The notes under the pieces were generated by a model that searched no databases, was not told the DNA's origin, and worked only from the letters and a program-made list of their open reading frames with translations. A program made the translations under genes and the position numbers. This document shows, in pieces, positions 42,501-50,162 of a stretch of DNA of 64,000 nucleotides. The stretch comes from XBB1006 sp051877515 (GTDB lineage: Bacteria > Bacillota > Clostridia > Lachnospirales > Lachnospiraceae): the NCBI GenBank assembly GCA_051877515.1, contig JBJEIY010000045.1, positions 1-64,000 of the forward strand, written 5' to 3'. Positions within the stretch are counted from its first letter, which is position 1; every line of letters starts with the position of its first letter.

Positions 42501-43440
42501 GAATCTCTCCGGTAGACGGATCCACTACATCTTCCGCCAGAACATGACCTGCAATACGGTTTCTGAACATTAATTTCTTGTTGAACTTATAACGTCCAAC
42601 CTTCGCCAGGTCATATCTTCTTGGATCAAAGAACATCGCAGTGATCAGGCTCTCCGCACTGTCAACAGAAAGCGGCTCGCCCGGTCTTATCTTCTTATAT
42701 AATTCTAAAAGTCCTCTTTCATAGGAACCTTCCGGCATTTCTGCAGTACAGGAAGGGTCCTTTGCAATACTTGCTAAAATCTTCGGTTCATCACCAAAAA
42801 GGTCAAGGATCTCCTGGTTGGTTCCGTATCCTAATGCACGGATCAACACAGTGATCGGTACTTTTCTGGTTCTGTCTACACGTACGCTGAATACATCATT
42901 GGAATCGGTCTCATATTCCAGCCACGCACCACGGTTAGGAATTACCGTAGCGGCATACAGGGTTTTACCGATCTTATCATGGGTAATATCATAGTAAATA
43001 CCGGGTGATCTTACCAGCTGGCTAACGATAACACGCTCTGCTCCGTTGATCACGAAAGTACCGGTTTCTGTCATTAAAGGCAGTTCACCCATGAAAATCT
43101 CATGCTCACTGATCTCGTCAGCCTCTTTATTGTAAAGTCTTACCTTTACCTTCAGAGGAGCTGCATATGTGGCATCCCGTTCTTTACATTCCTGGATTGT
43201 GTACTTCTTATCCTCTTCACAGAGTTTAAAATCTACAAACTCCAGACTGAGATGTCCGCTGTAATCCGATATTGGGGAAATATCATCAAACACCTCTTTT
43301 AAGCCTTCTTCGACGAACCACTTATAGGAATCCTTCTGAACCTCGATCAGATTCGGCATTTCCAATACTTCTTTTCGTCTTGAATAGCTCATTCGAACAC
43401 TTTTTCCGGCTTCGACCGGACGTATTCTGTTTTTCTCCAT
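39553..43440 (-). CDS. rpoB: DNA-directed RNA polymerase subunit beta
   Basis: 1295 residues from ATG 43440, which follows GAGAGGTGAAACGTCG; the open frame extends 48 codons upstream through promoter DNA. The rifampicin region [31 protein letters not shown] is canonical around [11 protein letters not shown] and [12 protein letters not shown], so rifampicin sensitivity is expected. [13 protein letters not shown] and the C-terminal [23 protein letters not shown] are present; an acidic tail ([20 protein letters not shown]) ends it. It has its own promoter because an MFS gene separates it from rplL. Confidence 0.99.
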   Translation of the reverse strand: [1295 protein letters not shown]

Positions 43441-43561
43441 CGACGTTTCACCTCTCGTTTTTTTAGTATAAACGCTTCTTTCCTTACACGCCAGGATAAA
43501 GGGTAGGCTGCCCGAATATTTAGCAAGAAAATAGGCCCAATAACACACAATAATGCAATAT

Positions 43562-43591
43562 ATTTTAACACAGGCTATTTTCAAGTGTCAA
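43562..43591 (-). promoter_or_regulatory. promoter of rpoBC
   Basis: TTGACA (43591-43586), 18-bp spacer, TAAAAT (43567-43562). About 120 bp upstream of rpoB and downstream of the MFS gene. Confidence 0.8.
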
Positions 43592-43660
43592 GGATTTTCT
43601 TTCCACCCAAAACAGTTTGCATCAAAACATATTGCATTATCGATTTCTTTCTTCTTAGAA

Positions 43661-44887
43661 TTATTCGTATAGCTTGGAATAGACGGCCTTATCTTTATAG
43701 ATCAGATACAGGCATCCCAGCACCACCAGAAATCCCAGCAGAAAGATGAATGCCCAGGCCCACCTGCTGCCATAGCCATCATATAGGATTCCGGTGAAAA
43801 AGATCACCACGCCATACATCATGTTCTGCAAAAATCCCCTCACACCATTGATCCTTCCCCGGTGGGAAGCCGGAACTCTTTCCGTGATGTATGCATCACT
43901 TACCACCGTCACGGCAATTTCTCCCATTGTGAACAGGACAATGGACACATAATAAAACGGAATCTTCCCTAAAAAGAGCAGAAAGATCAGAAATCCACAA
44001 GGGATCAGCAGAGATCCGATAAAGGTCTGCACCGTTTTTCTCACCTTCGCAAAGAGCCTGGTCAGTACCGGTGTCAAAACCACCACCACAATACAGTTCA
44101 CACTGGTGATCGTTCCGAAGATCAGTGCACCCCCTTCTCCATGGATCCTTCCCAAATCAAGAGGAATCACATACCCCCACTCAGAATAAACTGTCCAGAA
44201 CAAACCCATCACCAGAACATAAAAAAGAACCAGCTTGTTTTCCCGGAAGATCTGCCACACAGATGCTTTTTCATCTGCCTTCTGGTATTCTTCGGAAGGA
44301 TCTTCTCCCACTTCTACGCTGATATCTTTTACAAAAAACAGAATCAGCAGGGTAGAACATCCGATGGCGGCCCCACAGATCAGAAAGGACAGCCACAGGT
44401 AATTCTGAAACAGGATTCCCGCAATGGTAGGGGAAGCCACTAATCCGAGATTTGCTCCCAGATAAGCAAGCGAATAGGCCCTTTCCCTGTCTTTGGTACT
44501 GGTGATATCAGCGATCAAAGACGAATACGCCGGCTGCTCCAAACTTTGAAATGCCGAAGCAACAACCATGAGCACCACTGTTTTGATGGTCAACGGTATG
44601 AAGGCAGCCGCTAAAAAGAACAGGATCGATACGGCATCCGCATATACGATGATCATTTTCTTGTTAAACCTGTCTGCCAGTTTTCCACCAATGATGCCCA
44701 GAGGAAGTATTACCACTCCGGAAAGAATTTCAATCAACGAAATCTCAGTCGCATTCATCCCCAGTTTCTGATTGAGGATGAGCGTCATGACCGGCCACAC
44801 CATAGCTCCCATATTGGTCACCATTCTGCCCAGACAGAGAATGTAATTTTCTTTTCTCAATCCCTTATATTGTGTAAAAATATTCAT
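43661..44887 (-). CDS. MFS transporter inserted between rplL and rpoB
   Basis: 408 residues, twelve membrane segments. The loop 2-3 motif G-x-x-x-D-R-x-x-[RK] is seen as GGKLADRFNKKMI (near 67), and the C-terminal half has VPASHRGRINGVRGFLQNMMYG. Family: drug or small-molecule exporter of the MdtH/YcaD kind; substrate unknown. The ATG at 44887 has GGGGGT upstream; ATG 44899 is an alternative; the rest of the long frame overlaps rplL and is not credible. It lies in the rplKAJL-rpoBC cluster where most bacteria have rpoB next, behind a terminator for rplL and before a separate rpoBC promoter. Confidence 0.88.
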   Translation of the reverse strand: MNIFTQYKGLRKENYILCLGRMVTNMGAMVWPVMTLILNQKLGMNATEISLIEILSGVVILPLGIIGGKLADRFNKKMIIVYADAVSILFFLAAAFIPLTIKTVVLMVVASAFQSLEQPAYSSLIADITSTKDRERAYSLAYLGANLGLVASPTIAGILFQNYLWLSFLICGAAIGCSTLLILFFVKDISVEVGEDPSEEYQKADEKASVWQIFRENKLVLFYVLVMGLFWTVYSEWGYVIPLDLGRIHGEGGALIFGTITSVNCIVVVVLTPVLTRLFAKVRKTVQTFIGSLLIPCGFLIFLLFLGKIPFYYVSIVLFTMGEIAVTVVSDAYITERVPASHRGRINGVRGFLQNMMYGVVIFFTGILYDGYGSRWAWAFIFLLGFLVVLGCLYLIYKDKAVYSKLYE

Positions 44888-44899
44888 ATTAACCCCCAT

Positions 44900-44975
44900 A
44901 TTGAAACAAAAATGAAGAGGCGCTTGCGACTCTTCCGCGCCCGAGCGCCATGCGAAGCATGATCTTCCACTCCGC
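44900..44975 (-). repeat. hairpin-rich spacer with a GAAGAG/CTCTTC stem
   Basis: On the minus strand GAAGAG-TCGCAAGCGC-CTCTTC is followed by ATTTTTG, and CATGC-GAA-GCATG forms a second small hairpin. The segment also has CGCGGAGTGG, a 10-mer shared with island B at about 13878. It may be a terminator or anti-terminator limiting MFS expression. Confidence 0.4.
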
Positions 44976-45013
44976 GAGGTGCGCATACATCCGGGCTTTT
45001 TATCGGAACGATA

Positions 45014-45050
45014 AAAAAGAACCCCCACCATTCGGTAGGGGCCCTCCATG
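45014..45050 (-). terminator. terminator of rplJL
   Basis: Minus strand GGGCCCCTACC-GAAT-GGTGGGGGTTC followed by TTTTTTAT, 20 bases past the rplL stop. Confidence 0.85.
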
Positions 45051-45071
45051 TAGACACTGAAATCAATCCGA

Positions 45072-45449
45072 TTATTTAAGAGTAACTTTAGCGCCTTCAG
45101 CTTCAAGTTTAGCCTTGATATCTTCAGCTTCAGCTTTTTCAGCCTGCTCTTTAATAACCTTTGGAGCTCCGTCAACAACTTCTTTTGCTTCTTTTAAGCC
45201 AAGTCCTGTTGCTTCACGAACTACCTTAATAACTTTAACTTTGTTTGGTCCAACTTCTGTTAACTCAACGTCAAACTCAGTCTTCTCTTCTGCTGCTCCG
45301 GCACCGTCTCCGCCTGCTGCTGCTACAACAACACCAGCTGCTGCAGATACGCCGAACTCTTCTTCACATGCTTTTACTAATTCATTTAACTCTAATACGC
45401 TTAACTCTTTGATAGCTTCAATAAATTCTGCTGTAGTTAATTTTGCCAT
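45072..45449 (-). CDS. rplL: 50S ribosomal protein L7/L12
   Basis: 125 residues from the second of two close ATGs; GGAGG is nine bases before it and only three before the first. N-terminal dimer domain (AEFIEAIKELSVLELNELVKACEEEFGV), Ala/Gly hinge, and C-terminal factor-binding domain (KVKVIKVVREATGLGLKEAKEVVDGAP). Forms the ribosomal stalk with L10. Confidence 0.99.
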   Translation of the reverse strand: MAKLTTAEFIEAIKELSVLELNELVKACEEEFGVSAAAGVVVAAAGGDGAGAAEEKTEFDVELTEVGPNKVKVIKVVREATGLGLKEAKEVVDGAPKVIKEQAEKAEAEDIKAKLEAEGAKVTLK

Positions 45450-45496
45450 TTTCATTTACCTCCGTTTTGGTTTTTAAAAATAAAATGATCTCTTTC

Positions 45497-46138
45497 TTAT
45501 TCTGCTGCAGGAGCTTCTTCTGCTGCAGGTGTTTCCTCTGCAGGAGCCTCTTCTGCTGCAGGTGCTGCTTCTTCTGCTACAGCTTCTTCTGCTGCAGGTG
45601 CTGCTTCCTCTGCAGGAGCTTCCTCTGCTACAGATGCTGCTTCACAGTTTCCGGCACCGCCTTTTTCAGCGATCTGGTTAAGAACACGAGCAAGGTTGCT
45701 GATTGGAGACTGAATACTTCCAAGGAATTTGGAAAGTAATTCTTCTCTGGATGGAACGGTTGCGATCTGGCTGATTCCAGCCTGGTCATAATAGGTTCCT
45801 TCAACTACACCGCCCTTTAATTCCAGTGCAGGAGCAGTCTTAGCAAACTTTGCAAGAACTCTTGCCGGAGCAGTTGCATCTTCACTGGAAACTGCCATCG
45901 CGCTTGGTCCGTCCAAATGAACATCCAGGCTTTCAAAATCAGTTCCCTTAAACGCAAATCTCATCATTGTGTTCTTATATACTTTATAAGAAACACCGGC
46001 TGCTCTTAACTGTCTACGTAATTCCGTATCCTGTTCAACAGTAAGTCCGCGGTAATCAACTAATACAACTGACTGCGCGTCTTTAATCTGCTCTGAAATT
46101 TCCTGTACGATTGGTTGTTTAAGTTCTACTTTTGCCAC
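45497..46138 (-). CDS. rplJ: 50S ribosomal protein L10 with an Ala/Glu-rich C-terminal extension
   Basis: 213 residues from GTG (AGGAGGTGCACGATTC upstream). Residues 1-168 are ordinary L10 (VLVDYRGLTVEQDTELRRQLR, YKVYKNTMMRFAFKG, SPISNLARVLNQIAEK). Residues 169-213 are a repetitive Ala/Glu/Pro tail (AEEAPAEEAAPAAEE) encoded by near-identical codons, absent from most L10 proteins, which end soon after the L7/L12-binding helix. The DNA of the tail (45497-45635) is a run of GCTGCAGGTGC/TTCTTCTGC repeats. Confidence 0.98.
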   Translation of the reverse strand: MAKVELKQPIVQEISEQIKDAQSVVLVDYRGLTVEQDTELRRQLRAAGVSYKVYKNTMMRFAFKGTDFESLDVHLDGPSAMAVSSEDATAPARVLAKFAKTAPALELKGGVVEGTYYDQAGISQIATVPSREELLSKFLGSIQSPISNLARVLNQIAEKGGAGNCEAASVAEEAPAEEAAPAAEEAVAEEAAPAAEEAPAEETPAAEEAPAAE

Positions 46139-46359
46139 GAATCGTGCACCTCCTTATTTTATTTTTTGCAGAAGATCCGTATGGAAACCGGATCTGCCTG
46201 CTTCCTCAGACGAGGACGAGGTTTTCACATATGAAAACCTCTCTGTCCAAAGGCAGAGAGGCATAAAATTACATACATACGTTTGTAAAATCCTCGGTAG
46301 GCCATGCAAGTTACGCCTAAGTGGCACCTACTGTCTTCGGCTGTGTTCTTTCAAACACA
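46139..46359 (-). ncRNA. L10 leader (autoregulatory mRNA leader of rplJL)
   Basis: The transcript contains GAAGACAGTAGGTGCC, GGCGTAA, and CCTACCGAGGATTTTACA, the conserved L10(L12)4-binding kink-turn region of the L10 leader family. Further hairpins follow: CCTCTCTGCCTTTGGACAGAGAGG, and AGATCCG/CGGATCT near the rplJ site. L10 bound to this leader normally lowers expression when in excess. Confidence 0.85.
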
Positions 46360-46365
46360 TTGGTG

Positions 46366-46394
46366 ATTATATCATCACTATTTATTGATGTCAA
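46366..46394 (-). promoter_or_regulatory. perfect sigma-A promoter of rplJL
   Basis: TTGACA-N17-TATAAT without mismatch (-35 at 46394-46389, -10 at 46371-46366), right after the rplA stop; transcription starts near 46359 at the L10 leader. Confidence 0.9.
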
Positions 46395-46413
46395 TATCAA
46401 ATTCCAACTCAGA

Positions 46414-47106
46414 TTAAGATAACTTATTTACATTAACCTTTACACCCGGTCCCATGGTAGGAGCAAGTGTAACGCTCTTCAAATACTGTCCCTTAACTGC
46501 ACTTGGTTTTGCTTTGATAACGGCATCCATTAAAGCTTGGAAGTTGTCCGCTAACTGTTCTTCTGTAAAAGATGCTTTTCCAATTGGCACATGGATAATG
46601 TTTGCCTTATCCAATCTGTACTCAATCTTACCTGCTTTGATATCAGCTACAGCCTTAGCGACATCCATGGTTACTGTGCCGGCTTTTGGGTTTGGCATTA
46701 AGCCCTTCGGTCCAAGTACACGTCCTAAACGACCTACAACACCCATCATATCCGGAGTTGCTACAACAACATCAAATTCAAACCATCCTTCGTTCTGGAT
46801 CTTCGGAATCAGTTCCTCACCACCAACAAAGTCTGCTCCTGCCGCTGTTGCCTCGTCAAGCTTTTCATTCTTGGCGAATACCAGTACACGAACGGTCTTA
46901 CCTGTTCCGTGTGGTAAAACAACGGCTCCACGGATCTGCTGATCTGCATGACGTCCATCACAACCGGTTCTGATATGAGCTTCGATTGTTTCGTCAAACT
47001 TTGCTACAGAAGCTTTCTTAACCAGAGAAATTGCTTCTGTTGTATCGTACTGCACTGCTCTGTCGATAGCTTTTGCAGTCTCTAAATATCTCTTTCCTCT
47101 TTTCAT
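46414..47106 (-). CDS. rplA: 50S ribosomal protein L1
   Basis: 230 residues from ATG 47106 (ACAGGAGGTATATTC upstream; the earlier in-frame codons are the rplK-rplA spacer). MKRGKRYLETAKAID, AVVLPHGTGKTVRVLVFA, MGVVGRLGRVLGPKGLMPNPKAGTVT (core LGPKGLMPNPK) and SVTLAPTMGPGVKV are standard. Stalk protein and translational repressor of the L11 operon in other bacteria. Confidence 0.99.
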   Translation of the reverse strand: MKRGKRYLETAKAIDRAVQYDTTEAISLVKKASVAKFDETIEAHIRTGCDGRHADQQIRGAVVLPHGTGKTVRVLVFAKNEKLDEATAAGADFVGGEELIPKIQNEGWFEFDVVVATPDMMGVVGRLGRVLGPKGLMPNPKAGTVTMDVAKAVADIKAGKIEYRLDKANIIHVPIGKASFTEEQLADNFQALMDAVIKAKPSAVKGQYLKSVTLAPTMGPGVKVNVNKLS

Positions 47107-47185
47107 GAATATACCTCCTGTGGTTGTATCGGGAGAGGTCCCTCCCACTTCATTTTCGTTTTCTTGTGTTAGATCAGGTCTCTTA

Positions 47186-47614
47186 CTAGTCTTCTGCTAC
47201 AGTAACGCCCATGCTGCGGCATGTTCCTTCGATCATGCTCATAGCTGCTTCAATACTTGCTGCATTGAGATCCGGCATCTTTGTCTCAGCGATCTCGCGA
47301 ACCTGTGCTTTTGTAATTGTAGCAACCTTGGTCTTGTTCGGAACACCGGAACCGGACTTAATGTTGCATGCTTTCTTGATCAATACCGGAGCTGGCGGAG
47401 TCTTAGTGATGAAACTAAAACTTCTGTCAGAATAAACGGTAATTACTACAGGGATGATCAAATCTCCCTTATCAGCGGTTCTGGCATTGAACTGCTTTGT
47501 GAACTCCACGATGTTGACACCGTGCTGTCCAAGTGCAGGACCAACTGGTGGAGCAGGTGTTGCCTTTCCAGCAGGAATCTGCAATTTGATATATCCTTCT
47601 ACTTTCTTAGCCAT
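47186..47614 (-). CDS. rplK: 50S ribosomal protein L11
   Basis: 142 residues. GYIKLQIPAGKATPAPPVGPALGQHGVNI (core PPVGPALGQHG) and the C-terminal GTCRSMGVTVAED are canonical. Binds the GTPase-associated centre of 23S rRNA; needed for the stringent response. Start follows AAGGAGGCAATTGGCAA. Confidence 0.99.
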   Translation of the reverse strand: MAKKVEGYIKLQIPAGKATPAPPVGPALGQHGVNIVEFTKQFNARTADKGDLIIPVVITVYSDRSFSFITKTPPAPVLIKKACNIKSGSGVPNKTKVATITKAQVREIAETKMPDLNAASIEAAMSMIEGTCRSMGVTVAED

Positions 47615-47652
47615 TTGCCAATTGCCTCCTTTGAAATTTGGTTAAAACATCT

Positions 47653-48168
47653 TTACATCTTTTTTACTTCTGCGAAACTTATTTCTACCGGTGTTTCGCG
47701 ACCGAACATGTCAACATTGATAGTGACGCATTGCTTATGCTCGTTGATACCAGTCACCACGCCGACTGTATCTTTCCAGACACCGCCGATGACAGTAATG
47801 GTATCTCCTACCTCCACATCAATCTCAATGTTGTCCCTTCTGATTCCGAGCGTTGCCATCTCGACGTCAGTTAATGGAACCGGCTTCGAGCCAGGACCGA
47901 CAAATCCTGTAACTCCTCTGGTATTTCTGACCACATACCATGTGTCATCATTCATTACCATATTAATAAGCACATATCCGGGAAACATTTTTTTGGAAAC
48001 ATGTTTCCTGGCACCGTTTTTGAGTTCAACAACATCCTGCATCGGAACCTGAACCTCAAGAATCTGATCCTCTAAATGCCGGTTTTCGATTGCCTTGTCA
48101 ATATTCGCTTTTACCTTATTCTCATATCCTGAGTAGGTATGAACTACATACCAGCTTGCCTCTGCCAT
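47653..48168 (-). CDS. nusG: transcription termination/antitermination factor NusG
   Basis: 171 residues: NGN domain (SWYVVHTYSGYENKVKANI, FPGYVLINMVMNDDTWYVVRNTRGVTGFVG) and a C-terminal KOW domain (VEVGDTITVIGGVWKDTVGVV). Couples RNA polymerase to ribosome or Rho. Lies between secE and rplK. Confidence 0.99.
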   Translation of the reverse strand: MAEASWYVVHTYSGYENKVKANIDKAIENRHLEDQILEVQVPMQDVVELKNGARKHVSKKMFPGYVLINMVMNDDTWYVVRNTRGVTGFVGPGSKPVPLTDVEMATLGIRRDNIEIDVEVGDTITVIGGVWKDTVGVVTGINEHKQCVTINVDMFGRETPVEISFAEVKKM

Positions 48169-48189
48169 CCAACATTCTCCTTATCCTGC

Positions 48190-48390
48190 TTATAAATTCA
48201 CTAAGATATCCACACCGTACTGTACCAGATAATCAACACCTGCAATGATAAGTCCCAGGATAATGGTGATCACTACTACAGCAACAGTCTGGCGGATGAT
48301 TGTTTCACGAGTTGGCCAGATTATCTTGCGAAATTCTGCCTTAAGGCCGGTTAACCAGCTTGTTTTGGGAGCTTTCTTTTCTTCGCTCAT
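48190..48390 (-). CDS. secE: preprotein translocase subunit SecE
   Basis: 66 residues with one C-terminal membrane segment (TVAVVVITIILGLIIAGVDYLV) preceded by the amphipathic GLKAEFRKIIWPTRETI. The second ATG (48390) is chosen because AAAGGAG is too close to the first. Essential partner of SecY. Confidence 0.96.
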   Translation of the reverse strand: MSEEKKAPKTSWLTGLKAEFRKIIWPTRETIIRQTVAVVVITIILGLIIAGVDYLVQYGVDILVNL

Positions 48391-48416
48391 TCTCATACTC
48401 CTTTACTCGCTCTAGA

Positions 48417-48566
48417 CTATTTTGTTTCCTTATGCATCGTATGTCTCTTACAGAACCTGCAATACTTCTTGGTTTCCATTCTGTCCGGATGAGTCTTCTT
48501 GTCTTTGGTCATGTTATAGTTACGCTGTTTGCATTCTGTACATGCCAATGTGATTCTAGTGCGCAC
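48417..48566 (-). CDS. rpmG: 50S ribosomal protein L33
   Basis: 49 residues from a GTG start at 48566, preceded by GGAGGTGGAAGTT. The translation begins VRTRITLACTECKQRNY and ends YCRFCKRHTMHKETK. The two CxxC pairs (CTEC, CRFC) make it the zinc-binding form, unlike zinc-free paralogues used under zinc limitation. Leads rpmG-secE-nusG, the usual order. Confidence 0.95.
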   Translation of the reverse strand: MRTRITLACTECKQRNYNMTKDKKTHPDRMETKKYCRFCKRHTMHKETK

Positions 48567-48636
48567 AACTTCCACCTCCACTTAAAATTCTTGCGTTTTT
48601 AGGCATAAAAAAAAGACCTACTTCCATCGCTAGTCT

Positions 48637-48665
48637 ATAGTAGCACGGAAGACAACCCTCGTCAA
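48637..48665 (-). promoter_or_regulatory. promoter of rpmG-secE-nusG
   Basis: TTGACG (48665-48660), 17-bp spacer, TACTAT (48642-48637). Divergent from the metY promoter 32 bp away. Confidence 0.7.
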
Positions 48666-48696
48666 CCTTTTTTTACATAAAGATGAAGAGCTTCCC

Positions 48697-48725
48697 TTGA
48701 CACCCCCTAAAAAGTGTGCTAAGAT
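48697..48725 (+). promoter_or_regulatory. promoter of metY-metA
   Basis: TTGACA (48697-48702), 17-bp spacer, TAAGAT (48720-48725); start expected near 48732. Confidence 0.85.
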
Positions 48726-48731
48726 TCCGTT

Positions 48732-48825
48732 TATCAAGTTAATTGGCTAAAGTGACAAAGAGGGAGAAACGCTCTATGAAATTGTAGCCGGGAAATCCCA
48801 TCGGGGTTTCCCGGTTTCTTTATTG
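48732..48825 (+). promoter_or_regulatory. leader with terminator upstream of metY, candidate riboswitch or attenuator
   Basis: GGCTA (48745-48749) can pair with TAGCC (48785-48789), enclosing a 35-base loop with AGAG/CTCT. The last two bases of TAGCC are also the first of the terminator stem CCGGGAAA/TTTCCCGG (48788-48795 with 48807-48814), which is followed by TTTCTTTATT. The two structures therefore compete. The SAM-I (S-box) core motifs are absent. A three-codon frame (ATG AAA TTG TAG at 48777) lies inside. Confidence 0.6.
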
Positions 48826-48862
48826 TAACAGACTATTCTATAGGAAGAAAGAGGTATTTTTC

Positions 48863-50146
48863 ATGAGTAAAAACTATAAGTTCGAAACTATGCAGCTTCA
48901 TGTTGGCCAGGAGCAGCCGGATCCTGCCACCGATTCACGGGCCGTGCCCATTTACGCAACCACTTCTTATGTGTTTCGTGACAGTGCCCATGCCGCAGCC
49001 CGTTTTGACCTGTCGGATCCCGGCAACCTTTACGGCAGACTGACCAACTCTACTCAGGATGTTTTCGAAAAACGTATCGCTGCCCTGGAGGGAGGCGCGG
49101 CCGCATTGGCAGTAGCTTCCGGTGCCGCAGCGATTACCTATACCATTCAGGCACTGGCTCAGGCCGGTGACCATATCGTTGCCCAGAAAACCATCTACGG
49201 CGGTTCCTATAATTTTCTGAATCATACCATGCCACAGTTTGGGGTGACCACTACCTTTGTAGATGCCCACAACCTTTCCGAAGTGGAAGGAGCCATTCAG
49301 GAAAACACCAAAGCCATTTATCTGGAAACTCTGGGAAACCCCAACAGTGATATTCCGGACATGGATGCCATTGTACGGATTGCGCATCAGCACGGTCTTC
49401 CCGTGGTGGTAGACAATACGTTTGGAACACCTTATCTTATCCGTCCTATTGAACATGGCGCTGATATTGTAGTTCATTCCGCCACTAAATTTATCGGCGG
49501 ACACGGAACAACTCTTGGCGGAATCATTGTAGATTCCGGGAACTTCGACTGGAAAGCCAATGGAAACTATCCGCAGATTTCCGAGCCCAATCCCAGTTAC
49601 CACGGTGTTTCCTTCGTAGATGTAGCAGGATCTGCAGCCTTCGTAACCTATGTCCGTTCCGTTCTGCTCCGTGATGAAGGAGCCTGCATTTCACCTTTTG
49701 CAGCTTTTCTTCTTTTACAGGGAACAGAAACCCTTTCTCTGCGTATCGAACGCCACGCAGAAAATACCAAAAAGGTGGTTGAGTATCTGGCAAATCATCC
49801 CAAGGTTGCCAAAGTAAACCATCCCTCTCTGCCGGAGCATCCTGACCATGCTTTATATGAGAAGTATTTTCCAAACGGCGGCGCTTCTATTTTTACCTTT
49901 GAGATCAAAGGTGGTCAAAAGGAAGCACACCGCTTCATTGATAACCTGGAAATTTTCTCCCTGCTGGCCAATGTGGCTGATGTGAAATCCCTTGTGATCC
50001 ATCCTGCCACAACTACCCACGGACAGTTATCCCCGCAGGAGCTGGCAGACCAGGGAATCACTCCCGCAACCATCCGTCTTTCCATCGGAACCGAACACAT
50101 TGATGACATTATCGCTGATCTGGAAAAAGGATTTTCAGCAGTTTAA
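48863..50146 (+). CDS. metY: O-acetylhomoserine aminocarboxypropyltransferase (sulfhydrylase)
   Basis: 427 residues, PLP fold type I, Cys/Met metabolism family. YGRLTNSTQDVFEKRIAALEGG, ETLGNPNSDIPDMDAI, VVDNTFGTPYLIRPIEHGADIVVHSATKFIGGHG (PLP lysine in SATKFIGGHG) and LSIGTEHIDDIIADL are typical. Makes homocysteine from O-acetylhomoserine and sulfide. Start follows GAAGAAAGAGG. metA follows 16 bp after the stop; together they run homoserine to homocysteine. Confidence 0.95.
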   Translation: MSKNYKFETMQLHVGQEQPDPATDSRAVPIYATTSYVFRDSAHAAARFDLSDPGNLYGRLTNSTQDVFEKRIAALEGGAAALAVASGAAAITYTIQALAQAGDHIVAQKTIYGGSYNFLNHTMPQFGVTTTFVDAHNLSEVEGAIQENTKAIYLETLGNPNSDIPDMDAIVRIAHQHGLPVVVDNTFGTPYLIRPIEHGADIVVHSATKFIGGHGTTLGGIIVDSGNFDWKANGNYPQISEPNPSYHGVSFVDVAGSAAFVTYVRSVLLRDEGACISPFAAFLLLQGTETLSLRIERHAENTKKVVEYLANHPKVAKVNHPSLPEHPDHALYEKYFPNGGASIFTFEIKGGQKEAHRFIDNLEIFSLLANVADVKSLVIHPATTTHGQLSPQELADQGITPATIRLSIGTEHIDDIIADLEKGFSAV

Positions 50147-50162
50147 ACAAGGAGGAAACACG

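Noticed and set aside
48732..48825. SAM-I riboswitch in front of metY
   Set aside because: The conserved SAM-I core elements are absent and the leader is too short.
48567..48862. tRNA-Trp gene near secE/rpmG
   Set aside because: No cloverleaf or GGTTCGAATCC-like T-arm is visible; the segment holds two divergent promoters and the metY leader.
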